Shown: positions 31,602 to 41,741, numbered from the stretch's first letter. The stretch is DNA of 43,540 nt from Planctomycetota bacterium (GCA_026692735.1 JAPLOD010000082.1:1-43540), one strand, 5' to 3'. A program made the numbers and translations. The notes: generated by a model from the sequence alone, not told the origin.

Positions 31602-34600
31602 CTACTGCCCGAGGTCCACGCGCATCGTCCGCGTCGGCCCCCAGTTGCCTGCCTGGTCGCAGCCCCGCACGTGAAGGTACCACACGCCTGTGCGCGAACC
31701 GATGGGCGCGGAAGGGGCGGAGCTGGTGAGGGCTTCCGGCGGGACCGTCGTGGGAGCCTGGTCTATGACATAAGAGTAGCCCGCGATCCCGCTCGGGTCG
31801 GCCTCCGCCAGCCACTCGAAGCGGCCGCCCGCGGCGTGCGGCCGTGCGAGGTCCAGATTGTCAATCGTTATGCTGGCGCCGCGCTTGCAGCCCTCGCGGC
31901 CCTGAGCGCTCAGGACAACCTTGTTGACGATCCGTACCGGCAGGTCGGGCCACGCGGCGTCAATGAGGCTTTTCAGATCCACGCTCGCATGCCGCCAGCT
32001 CCCGTCCGCCATCACGGCCTCCACGCGTCCGATCGCCTTTCCGCCGGCCGGCGCGCTGCCGTCGCCTGTAAGCCGGATGCTCAGCCACTGGCCCAGCACT
32101 TCCGCCAGGATGTCCACGCGCATGCCCGGGTCGGCTCTGTAGTCGAACTGCAGCAGCGGCGCGTTGTCCAGATACCAGGGATTCTTGTGGAGCATTACCT
32201 GCACGTCGGCATCGTCGTCCAGAGCCGTGATCTTCACCGCCCGGCGCCCGAAGCAGGCCTGCTGCGGGTCGTCGAGCCACTCCATCCGGCAGTCCCGCAT
32301 GGCGCGCACGTGTCCCGTGTGCTCCTCGAAATCAAGGCCGAAGCTCGTCTCCATGTCCATCTGGCGGTTCTGGCCGGTGTGGAACAGGGGCGAGACGAAA
32401 CGCATCTGCGCGATGGCCGGCCCCTTCTTGTCGCCGCTCCGGTCCGCCTTGAAGCTGAAGCTGTACGGCGCGGCCGCCTGGTTGCCGAGCTGGTCCTTGA
32501 GGCCGTACAGGTCCACGCTGACCCGCGTGCCATCCGGCCATGCAGCGCGGTTCGCCGCTGCGTTATAGCTGAGGCAGTTGGCGGCCGGATCGTACTCCAG
32601 ACCGCCCCGCCACGTCACGGCCTCGCCGTTGACGCTCAGGCGCACCGCGAGCAGGTCAACCCCGTGCTCCTCTTCGAGGAATATCCTGAGCGTCTGGCCG
32701 CTGCACGAGCCGCCGTCCGGCGGCGCCGTGCGCACCACTCGCGGCGGCGTGTTGTCGAGGAAGAACTTCCTGTGCGAGGCCGCGGACCACACGCCGGGGC
32801 CGTTCTTGACGCGGACATGAAGATAGTGCCAGCCGTCGTTCAACCCGGCTCCGCGCCTCTTGGCATACGCCTCCAGCGTGTCGCCGGACGCGATCTCCTG
32901 CTTTCCCGCCGGATCGGTCTCGGGTTCCTGGTCAAGGCAGGATGCGTAGTCCGTGACGCCGCTGATATCCCCCTCCTGCCAGGCAAAGCGGAAGTCCGCC
33001 GTGCGTCCCGCCGGCACCGGCTGAAGGCGATGCACCCAGTACTGCATGGCGCGCCGGCTGCCCCGCCAGCCATTGTCGTGCAGGCTGAAGCCTCTGACAT
33101 CCGTGATGGGCATCCGCCGGCTGGCCGCGGCAAAGAGGCGCTGTACGGGGATGGTCGTCCGCCGCCATGTCCCGTCGCAGATGAAATCCGGCGGCGGCCC
33201 GGCGCGCGCGGCGATCTCCTGCGACAGAGGATCGCGTCCGTCCCCGGTATCGCCCAGGATCACGGCGTGCATGGTGCCGCCCTGATCGTACACGTGCAGG
33301 TTGACCGGCGTCTCCGCAGGCATCTTGTACTCAAGCTGCACATACGGCCAGTGGCGCAGACTGTACGCCACGCTGCCCATCGCGAACCCGAACGCCGATC
33401 CGTCGTTCATGTTCACCACCTGCAGGCTGCGCCTCTGGCCGTAGGGCGCCCATGGCGGCGCGTCCGTGCTCTCCTGCAGCCGGGCCACCGGCGACACTGC
33501 TTCCACGTCCGACAATGCGAGCGGACCGGCGCCGGGAACGGCCTCCGCGGCGCCCGCCATCTCCACTGTCACGCGCGGCGCCGCAACGGGTTTCGCGGCC
33601 TTCAGGGCTTCCCGTGCGTCAAACGTGTACGAAGCGCTGAAAGGACCGGCGCAGGAGTTCTGGGCGCGATCCTGGAACGGCAGAAGCGTCAGTTTCAGCG
33701 TGGGCGCGGATGTCAGCGGCGGGAGGTTCAGCTTCAGCAAGTCCAGCCTCAGTGTTTGCCCCACGTGATCGAACGCCGTCAGGGCCGGCTGAATGCTGAC
33801 CTCGTTCAGGATCGCCTGCAGGGATTCGTCCGCGATGCCGGCACCGCCGCTGTCGCTGAACACGATTGCCACTGAGCGCCCGTCGCCGTCGGCGTCGTAC
33901 GGCCAGACGACGCGCGCCACCTGGGGCGGCGCCCTGTCAACCTCCCGCGGGGTCAGGGCCATGATATCGCTGACCGAATAGGCCGCGCCCGCGTGGTTGC
34001 CGTTCATGCCCGCCAGCAGGTAGCCGTGGTTATCGAGATTGCCCATCATGAGACGGAGCATACGCCGGCCCGGTCGGTTGTACCCCCGCGCCTGCCACAG
34101 CGCCCGCCAGGACGGGTTGAGGTCAAACTGGACGGCGTGCCACCGTCCGTCGGCCTGCACGCCCGGTATCTCGCCCACCAGCGGCGCAAACTCGTCAGAC
34201 TCGCGTGGGCCGGTGAGACGCCAGCGGTAGGCGCCCTGCCGGCGCGGGTCAAAGGAGCGGCCGCCGACATCGAGCAGGTACAGATCCACGTTGGCGCCTG
34301 GCTCGATGCAATAGGCGAAGCGCAGCACGCCGCGCGCGTCGGGGTCTATCAACTGGTTCTTCCACTGCAGCGCGAAAGGCCCGCCCCCTATGCCATTCAC
34401 CACTCTGTACGCCGGTGCTCGGCCGCCCGCCTCGGCATTCGGAGCGCCCTTGGCGGCATCCAGCGGCAAGGGGTCTGCGTCCGCCGGCTTGAACGCGTCC
34501 TTGGGAGACGCCAGCGCGGCCTCGATGGCCGGAGGCAGCGCCTGCGGCTCGACCGCGGTCAGAGTCTCGCCGTCGAACAGGTTGACAACGCGCGCGTCCT

Positions 34601-37403
34601 CGTACAGGTTCGATAGCCGGGGCTCAAACCGCGCGGCTCTCATGCCGCCATGAGCGATCCGCACGCGGGACAGCAGGAACCCGTTGTCCATCGTCCAGAA
34701 CGCGACGCGTCCTTCGGGCAGCGGGTCCGGGTCGTTGAAGGTGAAGGCGCGGACGTTGTCGCGGTAGAACGACACGCTGTTGCCGATCTTCTCGAGCTTC
34801 AGGTGGAACCAGCGCTGATGCAGCTCCGGCTTGTCTGGATGCCGGATCCTGTCGCTGAACACGCGGTGCGCCTCTTGCGTGGACTCGGCGACCAGTTGCC
34901 CCTTGCGGTACAGGCGTGTCCAACTGTTGTTGTCGCCGCCGAAGATGAGGGTGTAGCCGGAATCCAGGTTCACGCCGTCGCCGCAGATGGCAATGCTGTA
35001 ATCGCCGGAGCGCTCATACGGCGGGTCCTCCTGCTGCATCATCAACGAGACGTGCGCGTCCACGCTGATGTCGCCGGAGAAGATGCACTTATTCCAAAGC
35101 GCGGCCAAAGTCTTCGAGCGCGCGCCGAACCACGACCAGCGCGGGTCGCAAATCCACTTGTTCAGAAGCCCCCAGCGCCCGCACGCGACTTTCCAGTCGG
35201 TCGGCGCGCCGTTGAACGTGTACTCGATCGTGTTCGACGAGGACACTCGCGCCGTCTCCGGATTGCCCAGGTTCCTGAGCCCGTGGATGGCGACATGCTC
35301 GTCGGGGATACGCCCAAGCTTGGCCGGCGCGGCGGCAATGCCGGCGCTGCTGGCCGAGACCCGCACGCCGTCAATGTCCGCCTCCGCCGCCGATGGGGTG
35401 GCGCGAACCGCGATGCGCTGGAACGGGCCGTCCCCCACCCGCACGGCCGCCGATTCCCAGGCTGCGCTTCTCAGCCGGGCCTGCCCATCCTTGACAAGCA
35501 ACTCGCCAAACCGGTCGTTGGGCGCCTTGCCACAGAACAGCGCCACGGTGAGGTCCTTGAACCGCGGCTTGGACAACACCACGGCCTCCTCGCCCGGGAA
35601 GCATTGCTCGTGCACGGCCCAGCCCGTGGCGATGTCGCGGCACCATTCCAGCGCCGGGTTGGCCCACACCTCCATGTCTTGCTCCGCGGCGAAGATCTCG
35701 TTGATGGCGCGTTCCGGGTGGTGTGCGGCGGCCAGCGCGGCCCGGTCGGAGTATACGTGCACATCGTCGAAGAACACAGGGTCGCCCTTCAGGGCGTACA
35801 ATGCGATCTGGCCGCGCTTGAGCTCCGGCACATTGGCTTTGAGCACCTCGTTGTCGTCCACGGTGCAGCGGACGCTGTCCCCGCTCCAATCCACGCCAAG
35901 GCGGTAGAACTCGTACGGGCGGTAGCCCGCTGCGTGTTCAGCCAGCACGGTCTCCTTGCCGCCCGCGACGCGCACCAACTGCAGTCTGTCCGTCACGCCT
36001 GCCGGCCGCCGCGCCGTGACGACGCCGGGTGCGGCGGCGGACGCCATCTGGCGGCCCGCCGGGCCGCGCCACCGGAACACGAGGTAGTCCTGGGGCGACA
36101 GCACACCGAAGGCCAGCCCCATCCCTCCCGTGCCCAGGGCTTTGACAGCAACCTCGGCGGCATAATCGGACCAGCCGGCCTCGCCGGCGCCGATCAGCGC
36201 CACGCGGTCCCCGCCCATCGCACCGGGCTCGCGCACGGGAGGGATAGGCACGCCCTCCGCCGGCGTACCCCAGCGGAAATCCTCGCGCGTTATGCGAAAG
36301 TCGCGCGGCTGCTTCTCGCCGGGACGCAACATGCGCAGGCGCATCTCTCCGCCAAAACCACGCAGGAGCAGTTGGTAGATATGCCGGGGGTCGAAGTCGT
36401 TCACCGGAACGCCGTCCACTTCGAGGAAGATGTCATCCTCGGCCAGACCGGCGCGCGCCGCGGGGGCACCACCGGTGATCCGTCCGATGTGCAGGGTCCC
36501 TTCCATGGCTGACAGCACGATGCCGATCCCGGGTTGGTTCTCGTGCGTGCGGCCCTGATAGAGCTTGTCATCCACGGGCCGGTCGTCGCCGAAGGCTGCG
36601 CGCAACGAGAAGGGATTGGCGCTGCGCTCCGGGAAGGCCAGCGCCGTCAGCTCCCACTTTCCGAAGAAGGGCCGCCAATCGCCGTTGGCCGTGTCGCGCA
36701 TGAACGTGTCGTCGAAGCGAATCGCCCCCAGTGACAGCGTGCGCCGCGCCCCCAGCCAGATCCCGTTGGCCAGCACCTTCACGGCGCTGGGCCCTCTGAA
36801 CAGGCCGGCTATGTCGCCGGCGGGGGCCCACTGCAGGATCTGCTGCGGGCCATTCCACACGCTCAACTGGCCCTTGCGCCACAACACGCCCACCACGACC
36901 TCGCCCGTCAGCGGCTCCGCCAGGGCGGCCTTGGCGTGGACAATCGGCGCGGGTGCGGCGCCGTTGGCCGCCGCGGCGGGGAGTTGCTCCAGCGCCACTT
37001 CGCCGTTCTTCAAGCGGACGCGCACGCCGGCCTGCGTGCGCGCATCGAGCGCCAGGTAGAGGTCCAACAGTTCCTTCCCGGCCGGCGGCGCCGTGGCCGC
37101 GTTCGTCAGCTCCAACGCTTGTTCGAGCCAGAAGTCGCCCTGCTTGTTGTCTGCATCGTCCGCGAGCCGCACTTCGCCAGGGGTGACGGGGGCGCCTCGG
37201 TCACGGGGCGGCGTGGTGCCACTGTCCGCAGAAAGGGGGGCGGGCGACGTCCGCTTGGCCTGGGAACCGGCGGCGGGCTGTGCGGGCGAAGCCTTCACCG
37301 GCGGCTTGTTCGCGGGCGGTGGCGGAGAATGCAGGCACAGCTTCACCACCAGCGCCGCCAGCACGCAGAGCACCAGAAGCCAGGCTATGACCCGCGACTT
37401 CAC
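31602..37403 (-). CDS. giant signal-anchored PDZ and beta-sandwich protein (1933 aa)
   Basis: The N-terminus is a signal anchor (residues 7-24, AWLLVLCVLAALVVKLCL) followed by a Pro/Ala/Ser linker (26-75). A PDZ domain spans about 285-376 (GIGIVLSAMEGTLHIGRITGGAPAARAGLAEDDIFLEVDGVPVNDF), like those in Deg/HtrA and C-terminal proteases, but no protease triad follows. Beta-sandwich units of laminin-G/3-keto-disaccharide-hydrolase type come after it (for example YYFYRLGVDW-like and HQRWFHLKLEKIGNSVSFYRDN), then three units ending in WHAVQFDL, WRRTTIPVQ and WRHASVDL. Two Ig-like units share SGIxxYxxxxDQxPxT and WxYLHVR. It is most likely an envelope protein exposed to the periplasm or outside, acting in carbohydrate or protein binding. 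There is a family A palindrome upstream. Confidence 0.72.
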   Translation of the reverse strand: MKSRVIAWLLVLCVLAALVVKLCLHSPPPPANKPPVKASPAQPAAGSQAKRTSPAPLSADSGTTPPRDRGAPVTPGEVRLADDADNKQGDFWLEQALELTNAATAPPAGKELLDLYLALDARTQAGVRVRLKNGEVALEQLPAAAANGAAPAPIVHAKAALAEPLTGEVVVGVLWRKGQLSVWNGPQQILQWAPAGDIAGLFRGPSAVKVLANGIWLGARRTLSLGAIRFDDTFMRDTANGDWRPFFGKWELTALAFPERSANPFSLRAAFGDDRPVDDKLYQGRTHENQPGIGIVLSAMEGTLHIGRITGGAPAARAGLAEDDIFLEVDGVPVNDFDPRHIYQLLLRGFGGEMRLRMLRPGEKQPRDFRITREDFRWGTPAEGVPIPPVREPGAMGGDRVALIGAGEAGWSDYAAEVAVKALGTGGMGLAFGVLSPQDYLVFRWRGPAGRQMASAAAPGVVTARRPAGVTDRLQLVRVAGGKETVLAEHAAGYRPYEFYRLGVDWSGDSVRCTVDDNEVLKANVPELKRGQIALYALKGDPVFFDDVHVYSDRAALAAAHHPERAINEIFAAEQDMEVWANPALEWCRDIATGWAVHEQCFPGEEAVVLSKPRFKDLTVALFCGKAPNDRFGELLVKDGQARLRSAAWESAAVRVGDGPFQRIAVRATPSAAEADIDGVRVSASSAGIAAAPAKLGRIPDEHVAIHGLRNLGNPETARVSSSNTIEYTFNGAPTDWKVACGRWGLLNKWICDPRWSWFGARSKTLAALWNKCIFSGDISVDAHVSLMMQQEDPPYERSGDYSIAICGDGVNLDSGYTLIFGGDNNSWTRLYRKGQLVAESTQEAHRVFSDRIRHPDKPELHQRWFHLKLEKIGNSVSFYRDNVRAFTFNDPDPLPEGRVAFWTMDNGFLLSRVRIAHGGMRAARFEPRLSNLYEDARVVNLFDGETLTAVEPQALPPAIEAALASPKDAFKPADADPLPLDAAKGAPNAEAGGRAPAYRVVNGIGGGPFALQWKNQLIDPDARGVLRFAYCIEPGANVDLYLLDVGGRSFDPRRQGAYRWRLTGPRESDEFAPLVGEIPGVQADGRWHAVQFDLNPSWRALWQARGYNRPGRRMLRLMMGNLDNHGYLLAGMNGNHAGAAYSVSDIMALTPREVDRAPPQVARVVWPYDADGDGRSVAIVFSDSGGAGIADESLQAILNEVSIQPALTAFDHVGQTLRLDLLKLNLPPLTSAPTLKLTLLPFQDRAQNSCAGPFSASYTFDAREALKAAKPVAAPRVTVEMAGAAEAVPGAGPLALSDVEAVSPVARLQESTDAPPWAPYGQRRSLQVVNMNDGSAFGFAMGSVAYSLRHWPYVQLEYKMPAETPVNLHVYDQGGTMHAVILGDTGDGRDPLSQEIAARAGPPPDFICDGTWRRTTIPVQRLFAAASRRMPITDVRGFSLHDNGWRGSRRAMQYWVHRLQPVPAGRTADFRFAWQEGDISGVTDYASCLDQEPETDPAGKQEIASGDTLEAYAKRRGAGLNDGWHYLHVRVKNGPGVWSAASHRKFFLDNTPPRVVRTAPPDGGSCSGQTLRIFLEEEHGVDLLAVRLSVNGEAVTWRGGLEYDPAANCLSYNAAANRAAWPDGTRVSVDLYGLKDQLGNQAAAPYSFSFKADRSGDKKGPAIAQMRFVSPLFHTGQNRQMDMETSFGLDFEEHTGHVRAMRDCRMEWLDDPQQACFGRRAVKITALDDDADVQVMLHKNPWYLDNAPLLQFDYRADPGMRVDILAEVLGQWLSIRLTGDGSAPAGGKAIGRVEAVMADGSWRHASVDLKSLIDAAWPDLPVRIVNKVVLSAQGREGCKRGASITIDNLDLARPHAAGGRFEWLAEADPSGIAGYSYVIDQAPTTVPPEALTSSAPSAPIGSRTGVWYLHVRGCDQAGNWGPTRTMRVDLGQ

Positions 37404-37447
37404 TGTGGCCCTCTCGCAACCGTCTGTCCGCTACCGTGTGTTCGTGG

Positions 37448-37466
37448 CACGGGCATCTTGCCCGTG
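37448..37466. repeat. 19-nt palindromic repeat, family A (second copy)
   Basis: CACGGGCATCTTGCCCGTG differs from 2307-2325 by one base in the loop. It lies 45 bp upstream of the minus-strand giant protein gene. Confidence 0.85.
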
Positions 37467-37600
37467 TCGGGAGGGATTCGCCCTCACCCCTTTTAGACGG
37501 ACATCAAGGAGAGTCCGCCACGAAATCCCATGCAGTATAGCGCCCCTGGAGCGTTAGTATAGGGGCTGCCGGCACCAATGTGTGCCCGTCGCACGCGATA

Positions 37601-37629
37601 TTGACGATACAGACTGGCGACAGTAGAAG
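37601..37629 (+). promoter_or_regulatory. sigma70-type promoter for the SNF2 helicase gene
   Basis: TTGACG (37601-37606; 5 of 6), 17-bp spacer, TAGAAG (37624-37629; 4 of 6). Initiation near 37636 would give a leader of about 14 nt to the ATG at 37650. Confidence 0.6.
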
Positions 37630-37649
37630 TCACACTGCAGGCGGCATTC

Positions 37650-40600
37650 ATGAAGAACCTGAATTGCGTTGTTGCTCCGGAATCGTCATCTTTCGACTGC
37701 ACGGCGAAAGGCACACAGCCTCTGAACCTGGACATCGCGGTCTGTGAGGGCGTCCCCTGGCCTGCCCTCGAAGTGCGCATTCGCGCGCTGCGCTCCGAGG
37801 ACGCGGTATCACGCAACGCGTCCTCGGCGGGGAATGCCCTTCGCCTGCCTGCACGCGGCTGTCTCACGACCGACGCCGTTGACGCTTTGCTGCTGCGCGC
37901 CTTGGCGCCACATCATAGACCCGACGGCGATTCGTACCGCGTCGGACCGCACGATTTCGCTGCTATCCTGGCGCTCTTGCGGCAGCATTCGTCGGCGTGC
38001 CGCTACCAGGAAAGCCCCCGGGTTTCGCGGGTTGGGATCCTGGCCGCGCCCGTTGAGACCGTGCTCGAGATTGCGCCCCCCGCAGGACCATCCGACGAGT
38101 TGCCCTGCGCAGAGCTATCCGTCTCCGCGCGGGCCCTGTTCCGCCGTCCGGAGACGGCGGAAATGCTCGGTGAGCCGCTCGTCCGCACCTCCGCCTATTG
38201 GACGTTCATCAACCACGTCGCGCCACCGCCGCTCCTGCCCGACGACCCCGTGCTCAGGCGCATCGTCGAGGGCACGGAGAGCGCGGTGCGCGTCTACCGC
38301 GGGAGCGACGCACTGGACCTGCTGTGCCGCGCCCGCATTGCCATGCACAGCGGCTCCCTGACGGTCCGCCTCGACAACCGCCTCCTGGCCCTGAACGTTT
38401 CACCGCAGCCGCTGCGGACACGGGCGCAGGTGTTCTTCGACAGCGCGGGCGATCTGATCGTCCGGCATGAACTGCTCACGCCGGAAGGAACGGTCATCCC
38501 GCCAGAGAGCCTGGCCAGCGCGGCGACGCAACCCGGCAGCGGGGATGAGTGGGTTACCTGTGATGGCCGCACCTATCGTCTGCTGCGAACGTCTGGCACC
38601 CCTCGGCTTCCGGAGGAGCGAAAGCTCACAGGTGACGCCATTGCCAGTTTCCTGACCACCGAACTCCCGGCCTTGCGGGCCGCGGGGGCCCGGATTGCGC
38701 CGGAAGTCGAGAGCGCTTGTGTGTACGAAAGCGTGAGGCCGTGCGTGAGCATCGGCGCATCCGAGACCGGCCGCGAGGACATCGTGGCGCGCTGGTTCTT
38801 TGAGCCCGCGAACGCGATAGTGAGCCGCTCCACTGCGCGGGAGGGGGCGGAACCCGAGGGCAACGCGCCGTGGGCCATCGCCCCGGTGGAGATCCTGGGT
38901 GCGGCGGCAAAAGGTCAGCAGTACCTGCGCCATGGCAACCGGTTCGTGCGCGTGGATCGTGATGCGGTGACCGCCGCCCGCCGGCAGTTCGCAAAGACCG
39001 GCGCGCTAAGGGACGATGCCGGCGGCCCCCGTGGCGAGCAGATCCCGGAGTTGCTCGCCTGGAGCCGGAAGGCCGCCGCGGATGCGCAGACGCCGTGGAA
39101 CGTGTACATCGCCGAGGCCGTGGCCGGCGCGCACAAGGTCAACGATGATCCGGCCACGGTGCGCCTGCAGTTGGACGCCGAGGAAGAAGGCGGCAGCGCG
39201 TGGTTCACACTCGATGCCGCCTTCGATCATGGCGGGGAAATGCTGAGCGAAGAGGAATTGCGCGAGCTCGTCCGCCAGGGGCGGAAATGGTTCCGCAGGG
39301 GCAACACGTGGCTCAGAGTTGATGCCGCCGCGCTGCAGAGATTCGACCGCGGGATCCGCCGCAGCGGTGCTTTCCCGAAGCGCGGTCCGGCGGGGCAGCT
39401 CCGTTACCGCTTCCGTCCCGCGGCGCGAGAGCGGGTGACGGAGATTTTCAGCCTTGCCGGCACCATCGCGCATGCGAGGCAGTACTGCAGGTTCCTGGAC
39501 CAGTTGCGCGGCTTTGAGCGGCTTGAACCGGCGCCGCCGCCGGCAACGCTGCGGCTGAGCCTCCGTTCCTACCAGCAGCAGGGGTATGAGTGGCTCGCGT
39601 TCCTGGCGCATTACGGGCTCAACGGCATTCTGGCGGACGACATGGGCCTGGGCAAGACGGCGCAGGCGCTCGCCGTCGTCGCCAGGTTGAAGGAACAGCT
39701 CGGCCCCGCTCCTGCGCTGGTGGTGACGCCCACATCGCTGATAGACAACTGGCGCGCCGAGGTGCTGAAGTTCTGCCCGTCCCTGCGCGTCATGGCCTAT
39801 CGCGGGTCGCCTCGGCGGCGCGATGAACTGCGGCGGGAGATGCATGCCTGCGACATCGTGCTGAGCACGTATGGAACCGTGCGGAACGACGCCTCGCTCC
39901 TGCGCGGCATCGAGTGGCGCTACGTGATCCTGGACGAAGCGCATTTCATCAGGAACTCCACGGCCGCGACAACCAAGGCCGTCAAGACCATCCCGGCAGC
40001 GCATCGCCTGGCGCTCACCGGCACGCCCGTCCAGAACCGGCTCGCCGAGCTGTGGTCGCTCTTCGACTTCCTGATGCCCGGTTTCCTGGGCCGGCAGGCT
40101 TCGTTCCGCCAGTCGTGCGAGGAGCCCATCGCGCGCCTGCAATCCGGCCGTGCGGAAACGAGCGAGGAGCAGGCGGCGGGGGAGGAGGCCGTCGAACGCC
40201 TGCGCGAACGCCTCCGGCCGTTCATCCTGCGGCGCCTCAAGACGGACGTGGCCCGCGAGCTGCCGCCCAAGATCGAGAACGACCTCTTCTGTGCGCTCTC
40301 GCCGGAACAGGCCGCCCTGTACCGCGCCTTCGCCGGGTCCGCCGAGGCCCGCACGGCCCTGCACGAGCTGGCGGCCAAGGGCGCCGGGCGCGCGGCCACT
40401 GCCATCCTGGCCGCGCTGACGTCGCTCCGCAAGATCTGCAATCATGCCGACCTCATGTGTCTGCCCCGCAACGAAGGCCGCCAACGGATTGCCGTCCCGC
40501 TGCCCGGCTACGAGAGACGCTCCGGCAAGCTTGAGCCGCTTGGCGAGCTGCTGCAGCAGTGCCGCGAGGGCGGGCACCGGGCGCTCGTCTTCTGCCAGAG

Positions 40601-41057
40601 CACGAGCATGCTGGACATCCTCGGGCATTACCTGACCGCGAACGCGCTCGCGTGGCTGCGCCTCGATGGCGAGACCCCCGGCGCCGCGCGGCAGGGGCTG
40701 GTCGAGCGCTTCAACGCGGACCGCGCGGTGGATGCCTTCCTGATATCCACGCGGGCCGGCGGCACCGGACTCAACCTCACCGGCGCGGACACGGTCATCT
40801 TCTACGACCACGACTGGAATCCGGCCGCCGACCAGCAGGCCCAGGACCGCGCCCACCGCATTGGCCAGCAGCGCGTGGTCAACGTGTACCGTCTGATCTG
40901 CAAGGGCACGCTGGAAGAGAAGATCCTGCGCCGCCAGGAACTGAAACGGCTGCTGGCGGATGCGGTAGTCCAGCCCGGGCCGAACGCCCTCCACGACTTG
41001 ACACGCGAGGAGCTCTTGAGCTTGTTTGCCTTGCCAACGGATGCCTCGGACGCTTGA
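37650..41057 (+). CDS. SNF2-family helicase/ATPase
   Basis: 1135 residues. The C-terminal 500 residues form the SNF2 two-lobe motor: LRSYQQQGYEWLAFLAHYGLNGILADDMGLGKTAQAL (motifs Q and I, Walker A near residue 668), VVTPTSLIDNW (Ia), VLDEAH-type box read as ILDEAHFIRN (II), LTGTPVQN (III), LVFCQSTSMLDILGHYL (IV), LISTRAGGTGLNLTGAD (V) and QAQDRAHRIGQQ (VI). The N-terminal 640 residues are a bacterial SNF2-associated region with no zinc-binding SWIM motif visible. Such proteins move along double-stranded DNA using ATP and remodel DNA-protein complexes, including stalled RNA polymerase in the HepA/RapA branch; the branch here is not assigned. The helicase stop is 9 bp before the methyltransferase gene. 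Confidence 0.93.
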   Translation: MKNLNCVVAPESSSFDCTAKGTQPLNLDIAVCEGVPWPALEVRIRALRSEDAVSRNASSAGNALRLPARGCLTTDAVDALLLRALAPHHRPDGDSYRVGPHDFAAILALLRQHSSACRYQESPRVSRVGILAAPVETVLEIAPPAGPSDELPCAELSVSARALFRRPETAEMLGEPLVRTSAYWTFINHVAPPPLLPDDPVLRRIVEGTESAVRVYRGSDALDLLCRARIAMHSGSLTVRLDNRLLALNVSPQPLRTRAQVFFDSAGDLIVRHELLTPEGTVIPPESLASAATQPGSGDEWVTCDGRTYRLLRTSGTPRLPEERKLTGDAIASFLTTELPALRAAGARIAPEVESACVYESVRPCVSIGASETGREDIVARWFFEPANAIVSRSTAREGAEPEGNAPWAIAPVEILGAAAKGQQYLRHGNRFVRVDRDAVTAARRQFAKTGALRDDAGGPRGEQIPELLAWSRKAAADAQTPWNVYIAEAVAGAHKVNDDPATVRLQLDAEEEGGSAWFTLDAAFDHGGEMLSEEELRELVRQGRKWFRRGNTWLRVDAAALQRFDRGIRRSGAFPKRGPAGQLRYRFRPAARERVTEIFSLAGTIAHARQYCRFLDQLRGFERLEPAPPPATLRLSLRSYQQQGYEWLAFLAHYGLNGILADDMGLGKTAQALAVVARLKEQLGPAPALVVTPTSLIDNWRAEVLKFCPSLRVMAYRGSPRRRDELRREMHACDIVLSTYGTVRNDASLLRGIEWRYVILDEAHFIRNSTAATTKAVKTIPAAHRLALTGTPVQNRLAELWSLFDFLMPGFLGRQASFRQSCEEPIARLQSGRAETSEEQAAGEEAVERLRERLRPFILRRLKTDVARELPPKIENDLFCALSPEQAALYRAFAGSAEARTALHELAAKGAGRAATAILAALTSLRKICNHADLMCLPRNEGRQRIAVPLPGYERRSGKLEPLGELLQQCREGGHRALVFCQSTSMLDILGHYLTANALAWLRLDGETPGAARQGLVERFNADRAVDAFLISTRAGGTGLNLTGADTVIFYDHDWNPAADQQAQDRAHRIGQQRVVNVYRLICKGTLEEKILRRQELKRLLADAVVQPGPNALHDLTREELLSLFALPTDASDA

Positions 41058-41066
41058 GCAACCACA

Positions 41067-41741
41067 ATGCTGACGCAATGCCCCAATCCGCTCTGCAAGC
41101 TGTGCTTTGACGTGCCCGATGACCGGGAAGGCAGGAATGGTCCGTGTCCCGCCTGCGGACAGGTCATCACCTATCGCTCCCTGTCCGTGATCCGGGAGAT
41201 CGAGCGCCAGCATGATCGGCGCACGCGGGCGGCAAGCGCGAGCCCGTCGCGTGAGCGAGGGCTGTTCTCGGCAGTGCTGGAGAATATCCGGAGCCTGTGG
41301 AACGTCGGCTCCATCTTCCGCACCGCCGATGGCGCGGGATTCGCGCCGCTCTACCTGTGCGGCATCACCGGCTGCCCGCCGCACAAGGCCATCGCCAAGA
41401 CCAGTCTGGGCGCGGAGAAGCACATACGCTGGGAGCACCACGCCAGCGCGCTCGACGTCCTGCCGCGGCTGAGCGCCCAAGGCGTGCAGGTCGTGGCGCT
41501 CGAACAGACCCCGGCCAGCGAGCCGCTGCAGGCCGCGCTGGCTCGGGGCGCGATCAAGCCGCCGCTGTGTCTGCTCGTGGGGAATGAGGTGGCCGGCATA
41601 TCGGCGGAGACGCTGGCGCAGGCGTCGCTCCACTGCCACCTGCCGATGCGCGGCATCAAGGCCTCGCTGAACGTCGCCGTGGCATTTGGGATCGCCGCCT
41701 ACGCAATCCGTGAACGGACGGGCGCTATTTCCTCTGCTTAG
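41067..41741 (+). CDS. SpoU/TrmH-family RNA methyltransferase with N-terminal zinc ribbon
   Basis: 224 residues. The N-terminus carries paired cysteines (CPNPLC near residue 5-10, then CPACG near 27-31), a zinc ribbon fused in front of a SpoU methyltransferase. The SpoU motifs follow: VLENIRSLWNVGSIFRTADGAGF (motif 1), CLLVGNEVAGIS (motif 2) and MRGIKASLNVAVAFGIAAYAI (motif 3), giving the knotted SAM site. Members 2'-O-methylate ribose in tRNA or rRNA. The zinc ribbon may help bind the RNA; the target base cannot be told. It is cotranscribed with the SNF2 gene. Its last 17 nt overlap the convergent gene end. Confidence 0.88.
   Translation: MLTQCPNPLCKLCFDVPDDREGRNGPCPACGQVITYRSLSVIREIERQHDRRTRAASASPSRERGLFSAVLENIRSLWNVGSIFRTADGAGFAPLYLCGITGCPPHKAIAKTSLGAEKHIRWEHHASALDVLPRLSAQGVQVVALEQTPASEPLQAALARGAIKPPLCLLVGNEVAGISAETLAQASLHCHLPMRGIKASLNVAVAFGIAAYAIRERTGAISSA

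Larger units (their letters stand above)
37404..37649. other. divergent intergenic region upstream of the SNF2 gene
   Basis: It holds a family A palindrome (37448-37466) near the giant protein gene and a promoter for the SNF2 gene (37601-37629). A short inverted pair, GCGCCCCT and AGGGGCTGC, lies in between near 37550-37570. I see no further gene. Confidence 0.5.

Noticed and set aside
31671-36512. Plus-strand frames of 734 and 620 codons opposite the giant PDZ protein
   Set aside because: Antisense shadows of a GC-rich gene; Arg/His/Val-rich products without domains or ribosome sites.
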